From contig OX578286.1 in assembly GCA_951217055.1 (NCBI GenBank), positions 27,720,720 through 27,784,719 of the forward strand: 64,000 nt of DNA, in the 5' to 3' direction. This stretch comes from Gerris lacustris (Eukaryota > Arthropoda > Insecta > Hemiptera > Gerridae). The notes below the pieces were generated by a model. It searched no databases, was not told the DNA's origin, and worked only from the letters and a program-made list of their open reading frames with translations. Made by a program: the position numbers and the translations under genes. Shown here piece after piece: positions 41,831-53,994 of the stretch (position 1 is its first letter; every line of letters starts with the position of its first letter).

Positions 41831-42829
41831 AAACCGGGCTTCAGCTTTGCCTCAGGACTCAGCAATCAACTCAGTCACGCGGGAAATAATATCTTTCATT
41901 ATTCCGTAGGTGCATAAATAAGCATTCATTCCCAAATCACGGAAGAAACAAATTAATATTATAAAGTAAAGAAAAATAAACTGTTTAATAAATGGATATA
42001 ACTTGGAAATTATATCAGAAAAAGGAACGTAATTGATTCCCTTTGAGTAATTTCCTCCAAAATATCATTAGAAGTAACTAACTTACATTTACATTGATGA
42101 AATTAAATCATAATTAATTTTTTTCTATTTCTATGATGATTAATTACTGTTAAATTAATCATTATCATTGTTCTTAAGTTAAAGATTGCTTCGGGTTTTT
42201 TAATGAATGAACCTTTAACACTCATAACTCAATAATGATGTCAGAAAACTGACCTCACTATTAAACTCTTTGAAGATAATGACATCACTATTTTACATAT
42301 TGTGATCTTTCATTGTAGTATAATGACATCACTATTTATCACTACTACATTCAAGTGATTTATACTCTAATAGTAAAATTACATCATCAGGATAATGATG
42401 TCATTACTAATGATTATTAATTTAGTACAATTTTAATTAATTTTTTTGGAGCGATATTTTACGAAACTGACTCACCATTCTTCTGTGTTTATGTATAATG
42501 TATATTTATATAAGTATATACATAGAAGTGAAGGCTCTTTCTTGCTTTCTTTAAGTATTTGCACTAAATAAATTATTCTGTTAAACAACGCACTAATCGA
42601 AGCTCGAAATAAACTAAAAAAAAGGCAAGATGATGTGGCACACCAAACTGAACTGTGTGTAGACACCCGATTGCTTTGAGTTCGACTTGATCTGTTTATG
42701 AACAAATTGAACGGACACATAAAATTGACTATATATGCCTAGCTTAGTGCCATAAAATTTTTGAATATCTAAACCTCTTCAATATTTAACTTTCGGAGGA
42801 GACTGCGCAAGTCTCTTTCGATGAAGAAT
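41831..42829. other. No gene seen
   Basis: AT-rich. The motif AATGACATCACTAT recurs near 42280-42330, a short imperfect repeat. An 82-codon minus frame (42472-42720) has no recognisable domain. Confidence 0.45.
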
Positions 42830-43440
42830 TAGTAGGGATTAGATGGAGAATTAGTCGAGATTATATGTAGAATTAGTAAAAATTAGATGTAGAATTAGTA
42901 GAGATTAGAGGAAGAATTAGTAGAAATTAGATGTAGAATTAGTAGAGATTAGTTATTAGTTGTAGAATTAGTAAATACCATATTGGCACTTCTTTAGATT
43001 GTTACTCCACTTATATAATAACTGAGGGGAGTAACAATCTAAAGAAGGTGTATGGAATGTTCTTCTTTAGACTGATACTCCTCTTATAAAAACGGAAGTG
43101 TGATATTCCTTTGTCCCAAAGTGCATTAGACTAAATATCCCTTTGTCCTAATAGTTTTTAGTCAAAGTCATTTATATTCTACAAACGAACAGGGGAGTAA
43201 CAATCTAAGAAGTACCTACGTACGTTTTAGATGTAGAATTAGTAAAAAATAGAAGTAGAATTAGTAAAAAATAGAAGTAGAATTAGTAGTGATAGATGTA
43301 AAATTAGTAAATTATACATAATTTTTATTTGTATAATTGTAAGTTTTTTCTTAATTAAAAATGGTGGTAGAGATTAGATGTAGAATTAGTAGAGATTAGA
43401 TGAAGAATTAGTAAAGAATTATACGCTATTTTATGTTTAT
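42830..43440. repeat. GTAGAATTAGTAGAGATTAGAT repeat field, interrupted by a TIR element
   Basis: Units of about 20-30 bp centred on AGAATTAGTA occur many times at 42830-42972 and again at 43225-43415. Between them lies the CTTCTTTAGATTGTTACTCC-ended element (42987-43213). Confidence 0.75.
42987..43213. mobile_element. TIR element ending CTTCTTTAGATTGTTACTCC (family M, copy 1)
   Basis: The left end CACTTCTTTAGATTGTTACT and right end AGTAACAATCTAAGAAGT are complementary. Internally the ends are repeated once (near 43028-43075), so the copy already contains a partial duplication. Shared interior words: GATATTCCTTTGTCCCAAAG and TATCCCTTTGTC. Non-coding. Confidence 0.75.
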
Positions 43441-44089
43441 AGTTTTACTTCTTTTTTTTTTTTAATTAATTAATGTATTTTAGAAGCATATAAGGATTTT
43501 AAATAAAGCATCTGCATAATTAATGGGGATTTCCTTGAATAGCCATGTATCTTGAGAATTTATAGAACAATACGCATGGTAATTCCCCTCATCTCTATTA
43601 CCGATTATTTATAATAATAAAAAACCGGAATTTCAATCTACCAAGGTTGTGGTAAAACTAAAAATACTAGTCTAAATTTATAAATCCAGAATAAACTAAA
43701 GCAGAAGTACCTGTTCTTCATACTCAACAGGTACTTCTACCTGTTACTCAAACTCAACAGGTACTTCTACCTGTTACTCAAACTGTATTATATTCAATGC
43801 TAGAACCACCTGTCTTCTAGAAATTTGGTTAATATTTTTTTTTATTAACAAAATATAGCCTTTAATTTGACAGTGTTGTATTTCGGATATTTTAACATTC
43901 ATTAATATTATAATATGATCAAGTCTTTGAAATGGAAATGAGTAAGTTTCAGCTACTGACTAAGTTTTATAACTCATCATGTTGTATTTTACAAAAAGAG
44001 TACTGAAGAGCAAAAAATTGTTGAAAATAGTAAAAAATGGGGTTTTGAGATAAAAGACAATCTAATAAATAAATAAATAAATAAATACT
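43441..44089. other. No gene; 33-34-bp repeat at about 43700-43790
   Basis: A short tandem repeat with AACAGGTACTTCTACCTGTT, itself palindromic (AGGTACTTCTACCT), is present in two to three copies. An AAAT run lies at 44065-44085. Otherwise AT-rich. Confidence 0.6.
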
Positions 44090-44530
44090 ATTTTATCTCC
44101 AGTAGGGAGAAAAAGTTATAGTTTTGAATTAGTTTAGAGGGACTAAAGTAAATCTTTACATCCCTGAGCTCAAAAAGTAGGGAGAAAAAGTATAAGTAGG
44201 CCGAAAATGTAAAGTAGGGCAAAAAAGTAAAGATTGCAACCTAATACTTAATTATTTTATAAATAGTAGAAAATGAATGGCTAATGCGTAATGAAGTTGT
44301 TGAAATCAGGTTGGCGGCACTGCGCTTTTTTGACCATGTTTATCATTGTTTATAACCTGCATCTAAATAACCTTCTATTTGAGTTGAATTCCAATTCTTA
44401 TTTGTTTTTTATATTGAATCTCTTATATCTGCTATTAAAAGTGCTAATAATTATTGTTATTTATTAAAATAATAAATAAAAACTGTGCAATGGACGAAAA
44501 TGTGTATTTTCTTCCTACTGGAGATAAAAT
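44090..44530. mobile_element. Family T element with ATTTTATCTCCAGTAGG TIRs, 441 bp
   Basis: Left end ATTTTATCTCCAGTAGG and right end CCTACTGGAGATAAAAT are perfect 17-bp TIRs. Interior blocks match 14628-14890. No coding frame, no clear duplication of the target. Confidence 0.75.
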
Positions 44531-44775
44531 ATTGTATGTACCTCGTGAGTAAAGTGCTATTAATTATTCCCCTCGCGATAATTATCTCCCTCGGCTGCGC
44601 GTCAGGAGCTAATTAGAGTTATTCCTTTGGCTGCGCCTCGGGAATTAAAGAGTCTAATTCCCTCGGCTTCGCCTCGGGATTTAGGGACCATGGTTCCTTC
44701 GGCTTCGCCTCAAGAACCAACTTTTTCTCTCAGGGAATAATGGCTTACTTTACTCCCTAGGTGCATAAATAACTA
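44515..44775. repeat. GC-rich-island repeat, diverged relative of family S
   Basis: Shares AAATATTGTATG with 970-985 and the ending CCTAGGTGCATAAATAACTA with the family S right flank. The interior has four iterations of CTCGGCTTCGCCTCGGGA-like words in AT-rich DNA. It also has complementary TTTACTC / GAGTAAA words (GAGTAAAGTGC ... CTTACTTTACTCC). Confidence 0.5.
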
Positions 44776-44859
44776 CTATATGACTTGTTTAATTTGCACT
44801 GTTAATGCCGACATATTATGTATACTGTTTTCTTTATCATTGGGGTTTTCTTTAAATAA

Positions 44860-45010
44860 CACAATGTTTATAACCTGTCATTTATGTAACCTTTCTTAAA
44901 AATCAAATAAGAGGTAAGACAGTGTTGAAATTGTTTCCACTGTATAGTAAAACATTGAGTCATTGAGTCGTGGCGTGGATATTATTTTGGGCATTGTATA
45001 TAGTGTAGCA
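44860..45010. repeat. Repeat shared with 53735-53870
   Basis: Both contain ACAATGTTTATAACCT, ATTTATGTAACCTTTC, AGACAGTGTTGA and AAAACATTGA in the same order. Identity unknown. Confidence 0.65.
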
Positions 45011-45046
45011 AACCTTTGCTACACGTTAAATCGAACACTGAATTTA

Positions 45047-45490
45047 ACCCGGCCTCTCTCTGTCCGCGTTTAAAGCTATTTTCTCAGGAACTTGATTTTT
45101 CCCGGGAAAACAACTTATATCGTTATATTCTTATTTAAATGGACTACATTTTAGAATATTTTAATCGAAATCATCGAAACCATTTCTTAAAAAAAAAAAA
45201 ATGTTTCACGTATTTTTCAGAGTTTTTGGAGGTAACGCCCCCCAAATTTGAAGCGAAATTTCATTTCTAGATTTAGCATCTGTGCATGATTTTTCTGAAC
45301 ATGTATGCCAAATTTCGTCAAAATCGGTCCAGTAGTTTAGGCTCCACGCGTCTGCACAGACGACCGACGACAGACAGAATGTTTTTTTTTTAAAAAAAAA
45401 AAAAAAACTCAAAACGTGTAAATCCATCAAAAATCTCAAAATAGAATTTTACACCATCACAATACTTTCTCTTTATAAGAGAAAGTAAAA
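45047..45490. repeat. Family Q repeat, copy 2
   Basis: Starts at a truncated tRNA-like edge (CCCGGCCTCTCTC), then TTTTCCCGGGAAAAC, AAATGGACTACATTTTAGAA, TATGCCAAATTTCGTC, CAGTAGTTTAGGCTCCACGC. Ends with the TACTTTCTC-TTTATAA-GAGAAAGTA hairpin (about 45463-45488). Confidence 0.75.
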
Positions 45491-46488
45491 AAGGGTTCAA
45501 GTTTAAAAAGAAAACAAGTTTTTTTTTTAATGTTTTAAGAACATTTTTAATTTTTGAATAACATTTTTAATTTTTGAATAGCATTTTTAATTGATTAATT
45601 ACAAAAATGATTTTGAATAAATAATGGATTATTTATTCTTCTTCAATACTCCATTATGGTGTGGGATACACTTCATGTTTATAAATAGTACGTTCATTTT
45701 TTTTTTTAAAATACAAACAACAAAAAATGAATTCATAAATTTTACGCTTTCAATGCAGGTATGCATGCATTTGTGCTTTATCTCTGGACAACAAAAATTC
45801 CAAACTGATAACGTCGAATATATTATATTATATAGATGCATGCTATCTGAGTTTTCATTTTTAGGATAGGATCCATTGTCTATTGTCCAGTTTAAAAGAA
45901 AACTATTATCTATAATTTGTAAAGAAATATAAAATAAATGGTATATAAAAGGGTAAAAATCTCTCTACGTAAAATTATAATTTACTTTTTAAAGCGCCTT
46001 TTAGCGTGGAACGACTTTTCCTTCTACCTATAATGATGGAACTTCAATAACATTCCATATTCTATTATAAAATAAAAAACTTTCCTTTTATTAGAATAAT
46101 AACAGAATTATAACGATTGAAGCTAAATATTAAAATAGCTTTTCACAACAATACAGGATCTATTCAGACAAATCAAATAATTTAGAATAGAAAGTAACAT
46201 ATTTGTTTTATAAAACTGTCAATCATGATAGAAAACGCACACAATAAAAATGTTAAATGTTAATTTGTACATTATAGTATGTAGATATGATTCATATTAA
46301 ATTACTTGTCAAAGTCAAAATTTACCTTTAAAATGGCCTGATTAGTATGGCACATAACTTCCTCATGTCCTGTTTCTGTGATTCATTATACTTTAATGAT
46401 TTTATGCTTTTACAAACAATTATTGTCAAATTTATTTAATTTTCCCCCTGTTTTTAAATGTGTTAAAACTTCAAACTTTTAACTTTTA
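45491..46488. other. No gene seen; reverse family P tail at about 46330-46430
   Basis: AT-rich with a triple ACATTTTTAATTTTTGAATA repeat near 45540-45590. The solo P tail contains TGGCACATAACTTCCTC and TTTAATGATTTTATGCTTTT. Frames of 81 and 70 codons near 45624-45869 overlap on opposite strands and lack domains. Confidence 0.5.
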
Positions 46489-47062
46489 GTCCTGGAGATA
46501 GCGTGAAAAAATTGTCTGTCTAACATCAAGCTAAAATTTTGTGTGTAAGTTAATGTTTTGGTGCCTTTTAAGAATATATGGTCGGCTAAGTTCGTCTGCG
46601 GGATATAGCTTGGGAATAGGCATTTGAAAAAAACAAACCGGTGGAGAGCGGCCATGTCCCGCCCTTTTTGGTGGGCAATGTGATTTTCATGATCCTGAGT
46701 ACGAACTTAGTTAGTAGACCAATTATCAAGTTCATGGTAGCTTGTTACTTAATAGGTTAGTTAGTCAAATATTACTCGAAAACAAAGTGTTCATCTGTCA
46801 AGAGACAAATTACCATAAACTTGATAATTGGTCTACTAACTAAGTTTGTACTCAGGATCATGAAAATCACATTGTACACTAAAAAGGGCGGGACATGGCT
46901 GCTCTCCACCGGTTTGTTTTTTTCAAATGCCTATTGCCAAGCTATGTCCCGCAGACGAACATAGCCGACCATATTGTCTTAAAAGGCACCTAAACATTTA
47001 CTTATACACAAAATTCTAGCTTGATGTTAGTCAGACAATTTTTTACACCCTATCTCCTGGAC
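46489..47062. mobile_element. Family F foldback element, copy 3
   Basis: Ends TA-GTCCTGGAGATAGCGTG and CCCTATCTCCTGGAC-TA with long inverted arms and a middle containing AAGTGTTCATCTGTCAAG. Arms of copies 1, 2 and 3 share all major blocks. Non-coding. Confidence 0.8.
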
Positions 47063-47866
47063 TATTTGTACATGAATTGAAGTATCAATTTAGCAAAATT
47101 TAAAGAGCAAAGACGGTTGAAAATTAATACGGTACCATCTGTGGACTACGTTTGACATACTAGGGTAAATTCAGCAATTTTTAAAATTAAGTTAAATTAT
47201 TTATTAAAATTACTGTCAAAAGTGTTAATTCAGATGACAGAGGACAGAACAGAGGTACATAATTAATATGTGTATCTTTATGTGTAAGAACTTTGAAATA
47301 AGCTGTATAGTTACTGATTCCATGCTATTATTAAATTATTATGTTTAGGCTCGAAAATTGCTGGTTAAGCCGAAACGTTGCCGATATGAAGTAGTTTAGT
47401 CTTCTTCCTTCTACCCTTATAGGATCCACGTACTGTACTAAATAGTTATTTTTAAATTTTATAACAGGACTATGTTAATTATTATTTTTACTTTTTTATG
47501 GAATGTATTTTGGGAAATCCAAATTAAAGTATTTCTTTTGTCAATTTTTATGTACGTTGATGGAAATTTAATATTATATTTTCACGTGAAACTAAATTAA
47601 TATATTATTTACGTATCTGGAATTTTACTTTTACGTTTATTTTATGGAGGATATTTCCTTAGTAATCGATTTTTTCCTTAAGCTCGAAGGCCGTTCACTT
47701 CATTTTATAAAGCCTGTTCTGCTGGGGGATTTTTATAATGTCAGGTTCAAGTTTGTCGCTTTATCCTGAACTTGTTTTTGGGACTTTACCAACTCAACTT
47801 GTGTTCGTATTCAAGTAAAGTTTAATGCAAGTTTAGATCGACAACCGAAACTTTACTATAATAACA
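47063..47866. other. No gene seen
   Basis: AT-rich. A short inverted motif AAAATTGCTGGTTAAGCCGA appears once. No recognised element. Confidence 0.45.
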
Positions 47867-48376
47867 TCTTAAGACTGTTACTCCCTTTATATAAAAAAAC
47901 AGAAGTTAGTAACAATCTAAAGAAGGTGTACAGAATGTTCTTCTTTAGACTGTTGCTCCCCTTATAAAAACAGAAGGTAGTAACAATCTAAAGAAGGTGT
48001 ACAGAATGTTCTTCTTTAGACTGTTACTCCCCTTATAAAAACAGAAGGTAGTAACAATCTAAAGAAGGTGTACAGAATTTTCTTCTTTAGACTGTTGCTC
48101 CCCTTATAAAAACAGAAGGTAGTAACAATCTAAAGAAGGTGTACAGAATGTTCTTCTTTAGACTGTTGCTCCCCTTATAAAAACAGAAGGTAGTAACAAT
48201 CTAAAGAAGGTGTACAGAATGTTCTTCTTTAGACTGTTAATCCCCTTATAAAAACAGAAGTGTGATATTCCTTTGTCCCAAAGTATACATTGGACTAAAA
48301 ATCCCTTTGTCTTAATAGTTATTAAGTCAGTCATTTATATTCTAAAAAAAAACACTGGGGAGTAACAATCTAAAGA
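47867..48376. repeat. Tandem array of a 71-bp unit derived from family M ends
   Basis: Five or more near-identical 71-bp units between 47867 and 48250. Each has AGACTGTTGCTCCCC at one side and GTAGTAACAATCTAAAGAAG at the other, so each unit is a short hairpin. The array then continues into the family M interior (GATATTCCTTTGTCCCAAAG) and closes with GGGGAGTAACAATCTAAAGAA at 48357-48376. The structure is a TIR element whose left end has been amplified in tandem. Confidence 0.88.
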
Positions 48377-48399
48377 ATCCCCAATAAATTGATAAAAAC

Positions 48400-49150
48400 T
48401 GTCAGCGCACAGTACACTAATGATAACTATTATTATACTGATAAAAAATATCATTACGCTGATGATGATTATTTATTATTTTACTGATGAAAACTAACTG
48501 TTCACTGATGATGAATGTATATTATTATACTGATTAAAACTAGACTATGTATGATTTTACTTGATATATGAATTGTACACAACTATTCAGTTAATAATTA
48601 GAATGTATTGAATGCATAATAACACATAGCTTAGACACATTGAAAACAAGAATAACACCTCACTGACATCTGACATATTATGACATTACTGATGAAAACT
48701 AACAGTTCACTGATGATAACTATATATTATTATACTGATAAAAGCTGTCAGTTCGCTGATGTTGGCGATTTATTATTATTATGCTGATGAAAACTAACAG
48801 TTCACTGATGATAACTATATATTATTATACTGATAAAAGCTGTCAGTACTCTGATGTTGGCTATTTATTATTATTATGCTGATGAAAACTAACAGTTGAC
48901 TAATGATGACTATATATTATTATACTGATAAAAGATTACAGTACTTTGATGTTGGCTATTTATTATTGGTATTATATTGATGAAAACTAACAGTTCACTG
49001 ATGAAGACTATACATTATTTTACTGACGAAAACTAGCAGTTCACTGACGATGATTATATATGTATTATTATACATATAAATATATATGTCAGTACACTGA
49101 TGATATCTATTAATTATTAAATTAATGAAATTAGAAGTACACTGATCATG
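48400..49150. repeat. Minisatellite, about 95-bp unit, several copies
   Basis: GATGAAAACT recurs at 48691, 48786, 48881 and 48979 (periods 95, 95, 98). Each unit has TATTATTATACTGATAAAAG and GATGTTGGCTATTTATTATT. More diverged units extend on both sides. Confidence 0.8.
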
Positions 49151-49813
49151 ACTATGTATTTTATAATGATGAAAACAATGAGGAATCAGGACACTGATGA
49201 TTTGATGATAAATATTATCACAGTCGTATTTTTAATTTCTCTCTTCAAGCTTTCTGCTGTATTTCCATTTTCCATTGCATTTCTGTCATGCTCGTGTATT
49301 TTAGAAATAAGGGGGGGGGGAACAAGAAATAATAAATATATATTTAAAAAAAGAAATCTAAATTTAAAATTCATTGTAATACCAGGAAACAAATAGTCGA
49401 TGTAGAAAGCAGCACTGATTCATATCTATATTTAAATACATAGCAGTATCAACTTCCAGTCTTTATACTCATTTTACAATTTTAGTATTAACTTTTGTCA
49501 CTCAGATTGGCCAACCTATATAAGGAAAAAAATAATGTCACTAGTCCTGTAGAAGGGGTGGGTCCAGTGACATTTTTATTTGTCTACTTGGCCCGACCTT
49601 CTCACATTTTAAATCCAGTGCTCTGATTGGCTCCCCTCCACATTTTTTCGATTTTCCTGAGCTGTTAAAAGTTAATACTAATTGTAAAAAGAGTATAGTT
49701 TAGTAATAATGTTGGTCCATCCAATGTGCTTGACCGGCTAAAAACACTCTTCTGGAATAACTAATCCGAGCATTAACAATCAAGTTCGAATCCCAAATAG
49801 GTGAGACATTTTA
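49151..49813. other. No gene seen; weak tRNA-like B box near 49780
   Basis: AT-rich. AAGTTCGAATCCCAAATAGG at about 49782-49801 resembles a T-arm, but no matching acceptor or D-arm is evident. The 82-codon frame at 49148-49396 has a hydrophobic stretch but no homologue I recognise. Confidence 0.4.
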
Positions 49814-50764
49814 GCACTTCTTTAGACTGTTACTACTCTTATAAAAAACAGTTGGGAGAACAATCTAAAGAAGGTGTACGGAATGTTCTTCTTTAGACTG
49901 TTACTCCCCTTATAAAAACAGAAGTGTAATATTCCTATGCCCCAAAGTACACTGAGACTAAATAATATCCCTTTGACTTAATAGTTATTTAGACAAAGAA
50001 ATGTTCAATAATTAAATCATTATATATTTTTAAAAAACGGTGCGAGACAACTTAGACAAACTTTCTCATATAAGAGTTCATAATTACTTAGCCCAGTGTT
50101 TTCCATTTATTAGTTTTCGTATGAACATTTAATTATTTTTGAACATTTCATCGAAATGTATCATAAAAATAACTTCTCCTGGGCGGGGAATCGAACCCGG
50201 GCTCTCTCCGTCCGCGTTTTAAGCTATTTTCTCAGGAACTAGATTTTTCCCGGGAAAACGGCTTATATCGTTAGATTCGTATTTAAATGGACTACATTTT
50301 AGAATTTTTTCATCAAAATCGTCAGAACCGTTTTCGAGAAATAATTTTTTTCACGTTTTTTCAGAGTTTTTGGGGGGTAGCGCCCCCAAATTGAGAGCTA
50401 AAATTCATTTCTCGATTTCACCTCGGGGTATGATTTTTCTAAACATGTATGCCAAATTTCGTCAAAATCGGCCCAGTAGTTTAGGCTCCAGGCGTCTGCA
50501 CAGACGACAGACGACAGACGACGGACAGACAATTAGTTTTCATAGGTATATTTAATTCAAAATCGTCAATGCCAAATTTTGTCAAAATCGGCCCAGTAGT
50601 TTAGGCTTCACGCATTTGCACAGAAACCACTTTTTTGACTCAAAGAACCTCAAAACGTGTAAATCCATCTAATTCTCAAAAACGAATTTTCGAGCTATCA
50701 CCATTCTACCTCTTTATACGAGAAAGTAAGAAACATAGGGGAGTGACAATCTAAAGAAGTACAG
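49814..50764. mobile_element. Family M element, copy 3, split by a family Q repeat
   Basis: Left part 49814-50000 (GCACTTCTTTAGACTGTTAC, an internal duplicated end, then TATTCCTATGCCCCAAAG). Right terminal part 50737-50764 (GGGGAGTGACAATCTAAAGA). The intervening family Q repeat accounts for the interruption. Confidence 0.7.
50040..50736 (-). repeat. Family Q repeat with tRNA-like segment, copy 3
   Basis: Longest Q copy. The left part (CCCAGTGTTTTCCATTTATT) matches 63520-63545. At 50169-50205 the minus strand carries GGTTCGATTCCCCGCC, a B box or T-arm. Then come CCCGGGAAAACGGC, AACCGTTTTCGAGAA, and the TATGCCAAATTTCGTCAAAA / CAGTAGTTTAGGCTCC block, which is duplicated (about 50450-50500 and 50570-50620). 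It ends ACGAGAAAGTA. Non-coding. Confidence 0.75.
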
Positions 50765-50789
50765 ACATTTTAAGTCATTAATTACCGCA

Positions 50790-51545
50790 TTTTATTATTG
50801 CGTAAAGTGGGTGATAGCAGTTTTAGGGTCCGTAGGCAAAACCAAGGACCCTTATATTTTCCTGCGTGTGTCTGTCCGTCCGTCCGGTCGCCTGCTCTCA
50901 CGGCTGCACCTTTCGTCCGATCACTTTGAAATTTGGCATGTATGTGTCTTGTACCTACCCACATATTTTAAAAATATAGCGACTTAAAAAAAATATTTTT
51001 CAAAAATATTAGGGTAAAAAAACTTAAGGGTTAAAATTTTTTTATTTTTTTCCGACACCGTGAAGGGTATCATATGAGAGGGTACGTGGGGCTGATTACA
51101 TAAATATATAATTCTTTGGTTATAACTTTGGTAGGGCGAGCGTAGGCAATTTTGAAGTGGGTGTGAAACGTGCCCCCCCCCCCTTCTATCTCGCTTATGT
51201 GAAGTGCAAAAAATCTGAAAAAATTCCTGAACATTCTTCGACCAAAAGTAAAAATACCACTTTTTGGAAATTTCGAAAAAAATATTATTTTATTTTTTAT
51301 TGACAAAATACGTTTTTTTTATAACTATTGTCTTTTCGATGTATTTATATGGTTGAAGTCCGGTTCAGTGGCAAAAAAATACTTTATCAGAGTGTGTTTT
51401 GAGAATATCAGACCCTTAGAATGGTTCAAAGTAAGCTTTTTAGCATTTTTAAAAAACACTGTTTATACACTTTACAGTTAAACGCACTATATAGTGTGGC
51501 CTACGGACCCTCGCTGTGTGCTGACTAGCACACACTTGACCTGTT
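50790..51545. repeat. Interspersed repeat bounded by GGTCCGTAGGC / GCCTACGGACC (family Y)
   Basis: Left block GGGTCCGTAGGCAAAACC and right block GTGGCCTACGGACCC are complementary over 11-12 bp. AAGTGGGTGATAGCAG and AAGTGGTTAATAGCATT occur outside each as imperfect direct copies. Interior is non-coding with a TGTCTGTCCGTCCGTCC stretch. Minus-strand frames of 60 and 78 codons have no recognised domain. Confidence 0.5.
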
Positions 51546-52142
51546 TATATTATTTTGTAAAGTGGTTAATAGCATTTGTTATTTATAATAGAAGTAAAAA
51601 ATTGGACGTTTAGCGTCATCTCAATAAGTTAATTTTTCTATAAATATACGTAGTATATGAGAAGTTAAAAATTCGTCTGATGAAATACAGACAAATTTTA
51701 TCATATTACGTTTATCTTTGTCAACTGTATGAAAAATAAAAAATAAAATCTCTTGTAAATATTTTTAGTCTCTACTCTACGGTATGTTTGAACGTTATTA
51801 TCTCGAAATACTAGATTATTTTTCTGTGATAGCGACTTATATATGTGTATTTTAGTGAGTTAAAATTACTACCTTCTCTAAAATTATTAATTCTTTTTGA
51901 CAAAATGTTTATTAAGATTAGAATCTTAGCTTAAAAAATTTCTTTTTTTTTGGCTGCAAGATTTGACGTAACTAATTCATTATCAGAGTTGCTAATGTAA
52001 CCATCTGTGAAAGGTGACCAGCTTGTCAAGTTGACCACTTTTCTATGGTCGTTGTGGAAAAATAAAATAAATTGTTTATAACTACTAATCGTTTCAAGCA
52101 TCGACGGCCATTAGTTTCTCTTCCACAAGATCACAAAATTTG
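51546..52142. other. No gene seen
   Basis: AT-rich spacer. Confidence 0.45.
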
Positions 52143-52745
52143 TTTACTTCCGAGCTTACCGAAGGTAACGCAAGCTATGTGATCGTTCTGAAGAACGAAA
52201 ATATTTTATGTCTCCGATTTCAAAAATTCCAAGACAGAAATCCGTTTCAGACATCAGAGAACATTTTTGGTTCCGTGTCTGTCTGTCGTTCAATTATTAC
52301 GAACCAACATTTCTTAAAAACTACTTGACCGATTTTAATGAAATTTGTTGTAGTAGGTCATAATTAGGTCATTGTTAGTCCCATATAAGTTTCAACCTTC
52401 TGCACCCATTCGTTTCTCTTCATCATGCGCACGAACATATATCTATTTACACCTATATCTTCAAAAGTACTTATCTGATTTTTATGAAATTTGGATGGTT
52501 TGTCGAAAGTAGACCGCAGATAGCCCCAGATTAATTTCAACCGTCTACACTCTTTAACTTTTACTTAATTGATACTTTATTCATGTAAATAACCAACGCA
52601 ATTTTTACATATTAGAAATAAACGGGGGAAACAATTAAGTAAACAATTAAATAAATTGGACAATAATAACTTGTAGAAGCATAAAATCAATAAAGTACTT
52701 GATAGGATGCGAGAAAGCTATGTGCCACACCAATTGGCTGACTAA
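52143..52745 (+). repeat. Family P repeat, best full-length copy
   Basis: Contains all blocks from CTTCCGAGCTTACCGAAGG to the tail GAGAAAGCTATGTGCCACAC. It includes GATCGTTCTGAAGAACGA, CGTGTCTGTCTGTCG, AAACTACTTG, GGTTTGTCGAAAGTAGACCG and AAGCATAAAATCAATAAAGT. About 600 bp, non-coding. Confidence 0.8.
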
Positions 52746-52959
52746 TTTTTTTTTATTAATACCTATATATTTCGACTTTCATTGGTCTATTGGTCAATTG
52801 GTTTTTTAGTCGATAGTAGCCTACAAATGGGTCCATATTAATATCAACCGTTTGCTCGCATTAAAGATTGCTAAAGTGATACATAATTTTATTCATATAA
52901 AAATATTAAAATTGACAGATTTAAGAAAATTAATGGGTTTAAAATTAACTAAATTGGCC

Positions 52960-53036
52960 AATATTGGCTTGTAAAAGCATAAAATGAATAAAGTACATGA
53001 TAGGATGTGAGGAAGCTATGTGCCACACTAATTCCC
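52960..53036 (+). repeat. Family P tail, solo copy
   Basis: TTGTAAAAGCATAAAATGAA, AAAGTACATGATAGGATG and GAGGAAGCTATGTGCCACAC, followed by an AATT edge. Confidence 0.7.
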
Positions 53037-53990
53037 CATATCAGGCCTCTGTTTTCTAGAGGAAAGATAACCTTTTGGACAGCTAAAATGTGAAGTTTAA
53101 AATTATTATTACAAAATTATGGAATCTATGTACTAAATATTTTATATTTGTGTCAATTTTATTATTTAATAAAGGTATTGAAAATAAAATTTGACAACGG
53201 AACCCACAAACGTGTAAATATAAATCTATCGAAATCCAATTTTCGAGCCATCATAATACTTTTTCTTTACCTATTATACTACGTATGAAAGTAATAACTG
53301 ATGAATTTTTATTTACTATGAGCACAGGTGCAGAAAACCCCGGTGAAAACATCTGTTAGTGTAATACCTATAGCTTAATATCACGGAAATTTAGTTTGAT
53401 TAATTCTCCCATTTTGCATTTATGTATTTTGGCACTGAATCAATAGTGGTTGAAATAAAATCTACTTCAGGGTCTACCTGCTTTATATTTCCGGTTGTAG
53501 TTGTCTGTCTGTTCTTTAGCATATAAAGTGTAGTGCGAATATAAGTATGTAGTAACGTACCCTTGACCTATAGGTTTATATTTCGTCCGTCTAGCTTTTG
53601 CCTTTTAAAATAATTCTGGAAGTTTGATAGAAAAAGGAGTCTGTAAAAAAAATTTTTTTTTTTTTTGTTTTTCAATAACAAAATAAAATTAAAGTTTTGA
53701 TGGATTTAATTAAAATTAAAAAAAATACAACTATACAATGTTTATAACCTATCACCTATCATTTATGTAACCTTTCATATAAATCAAATCAGAGGTTAGA
53801 CAGTGTTGACATTTTCTCTACTTCATGGAAAAACATTGAATCATGGGTATGTTTTCGGGTGTTGAATATTGAATCCAGTGTTGCCAACAGTTTAGCCAAT
53901 ATTCCTCCTTCCCAACTCCTGCCCTTCTAAAGAATGTTCCAAAATTTTACCCCGAGCAAAGAATAACTCGCCGTTTTCATAGTTATCGTC
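53037..53990. other. No gene seen; contains the 53735-53870 repeat
   Basis: AT-rich. The 53735-53870 part matches 44860-45010 (GTTTATAACCT, ATTTATGTAACCTTTC, AGACAGTGTTGAC). Nothing else recognised. Confidence 0.5.
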
Positions 53991-53994
53991 GTAT

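Noticed and set aside
47867..48250. Regular spaced repeats resembling a CRISPR array
   Set aside because: Units are contiguous 71-bp tandem repeats without unique spacers, and the context is eukaryotic.
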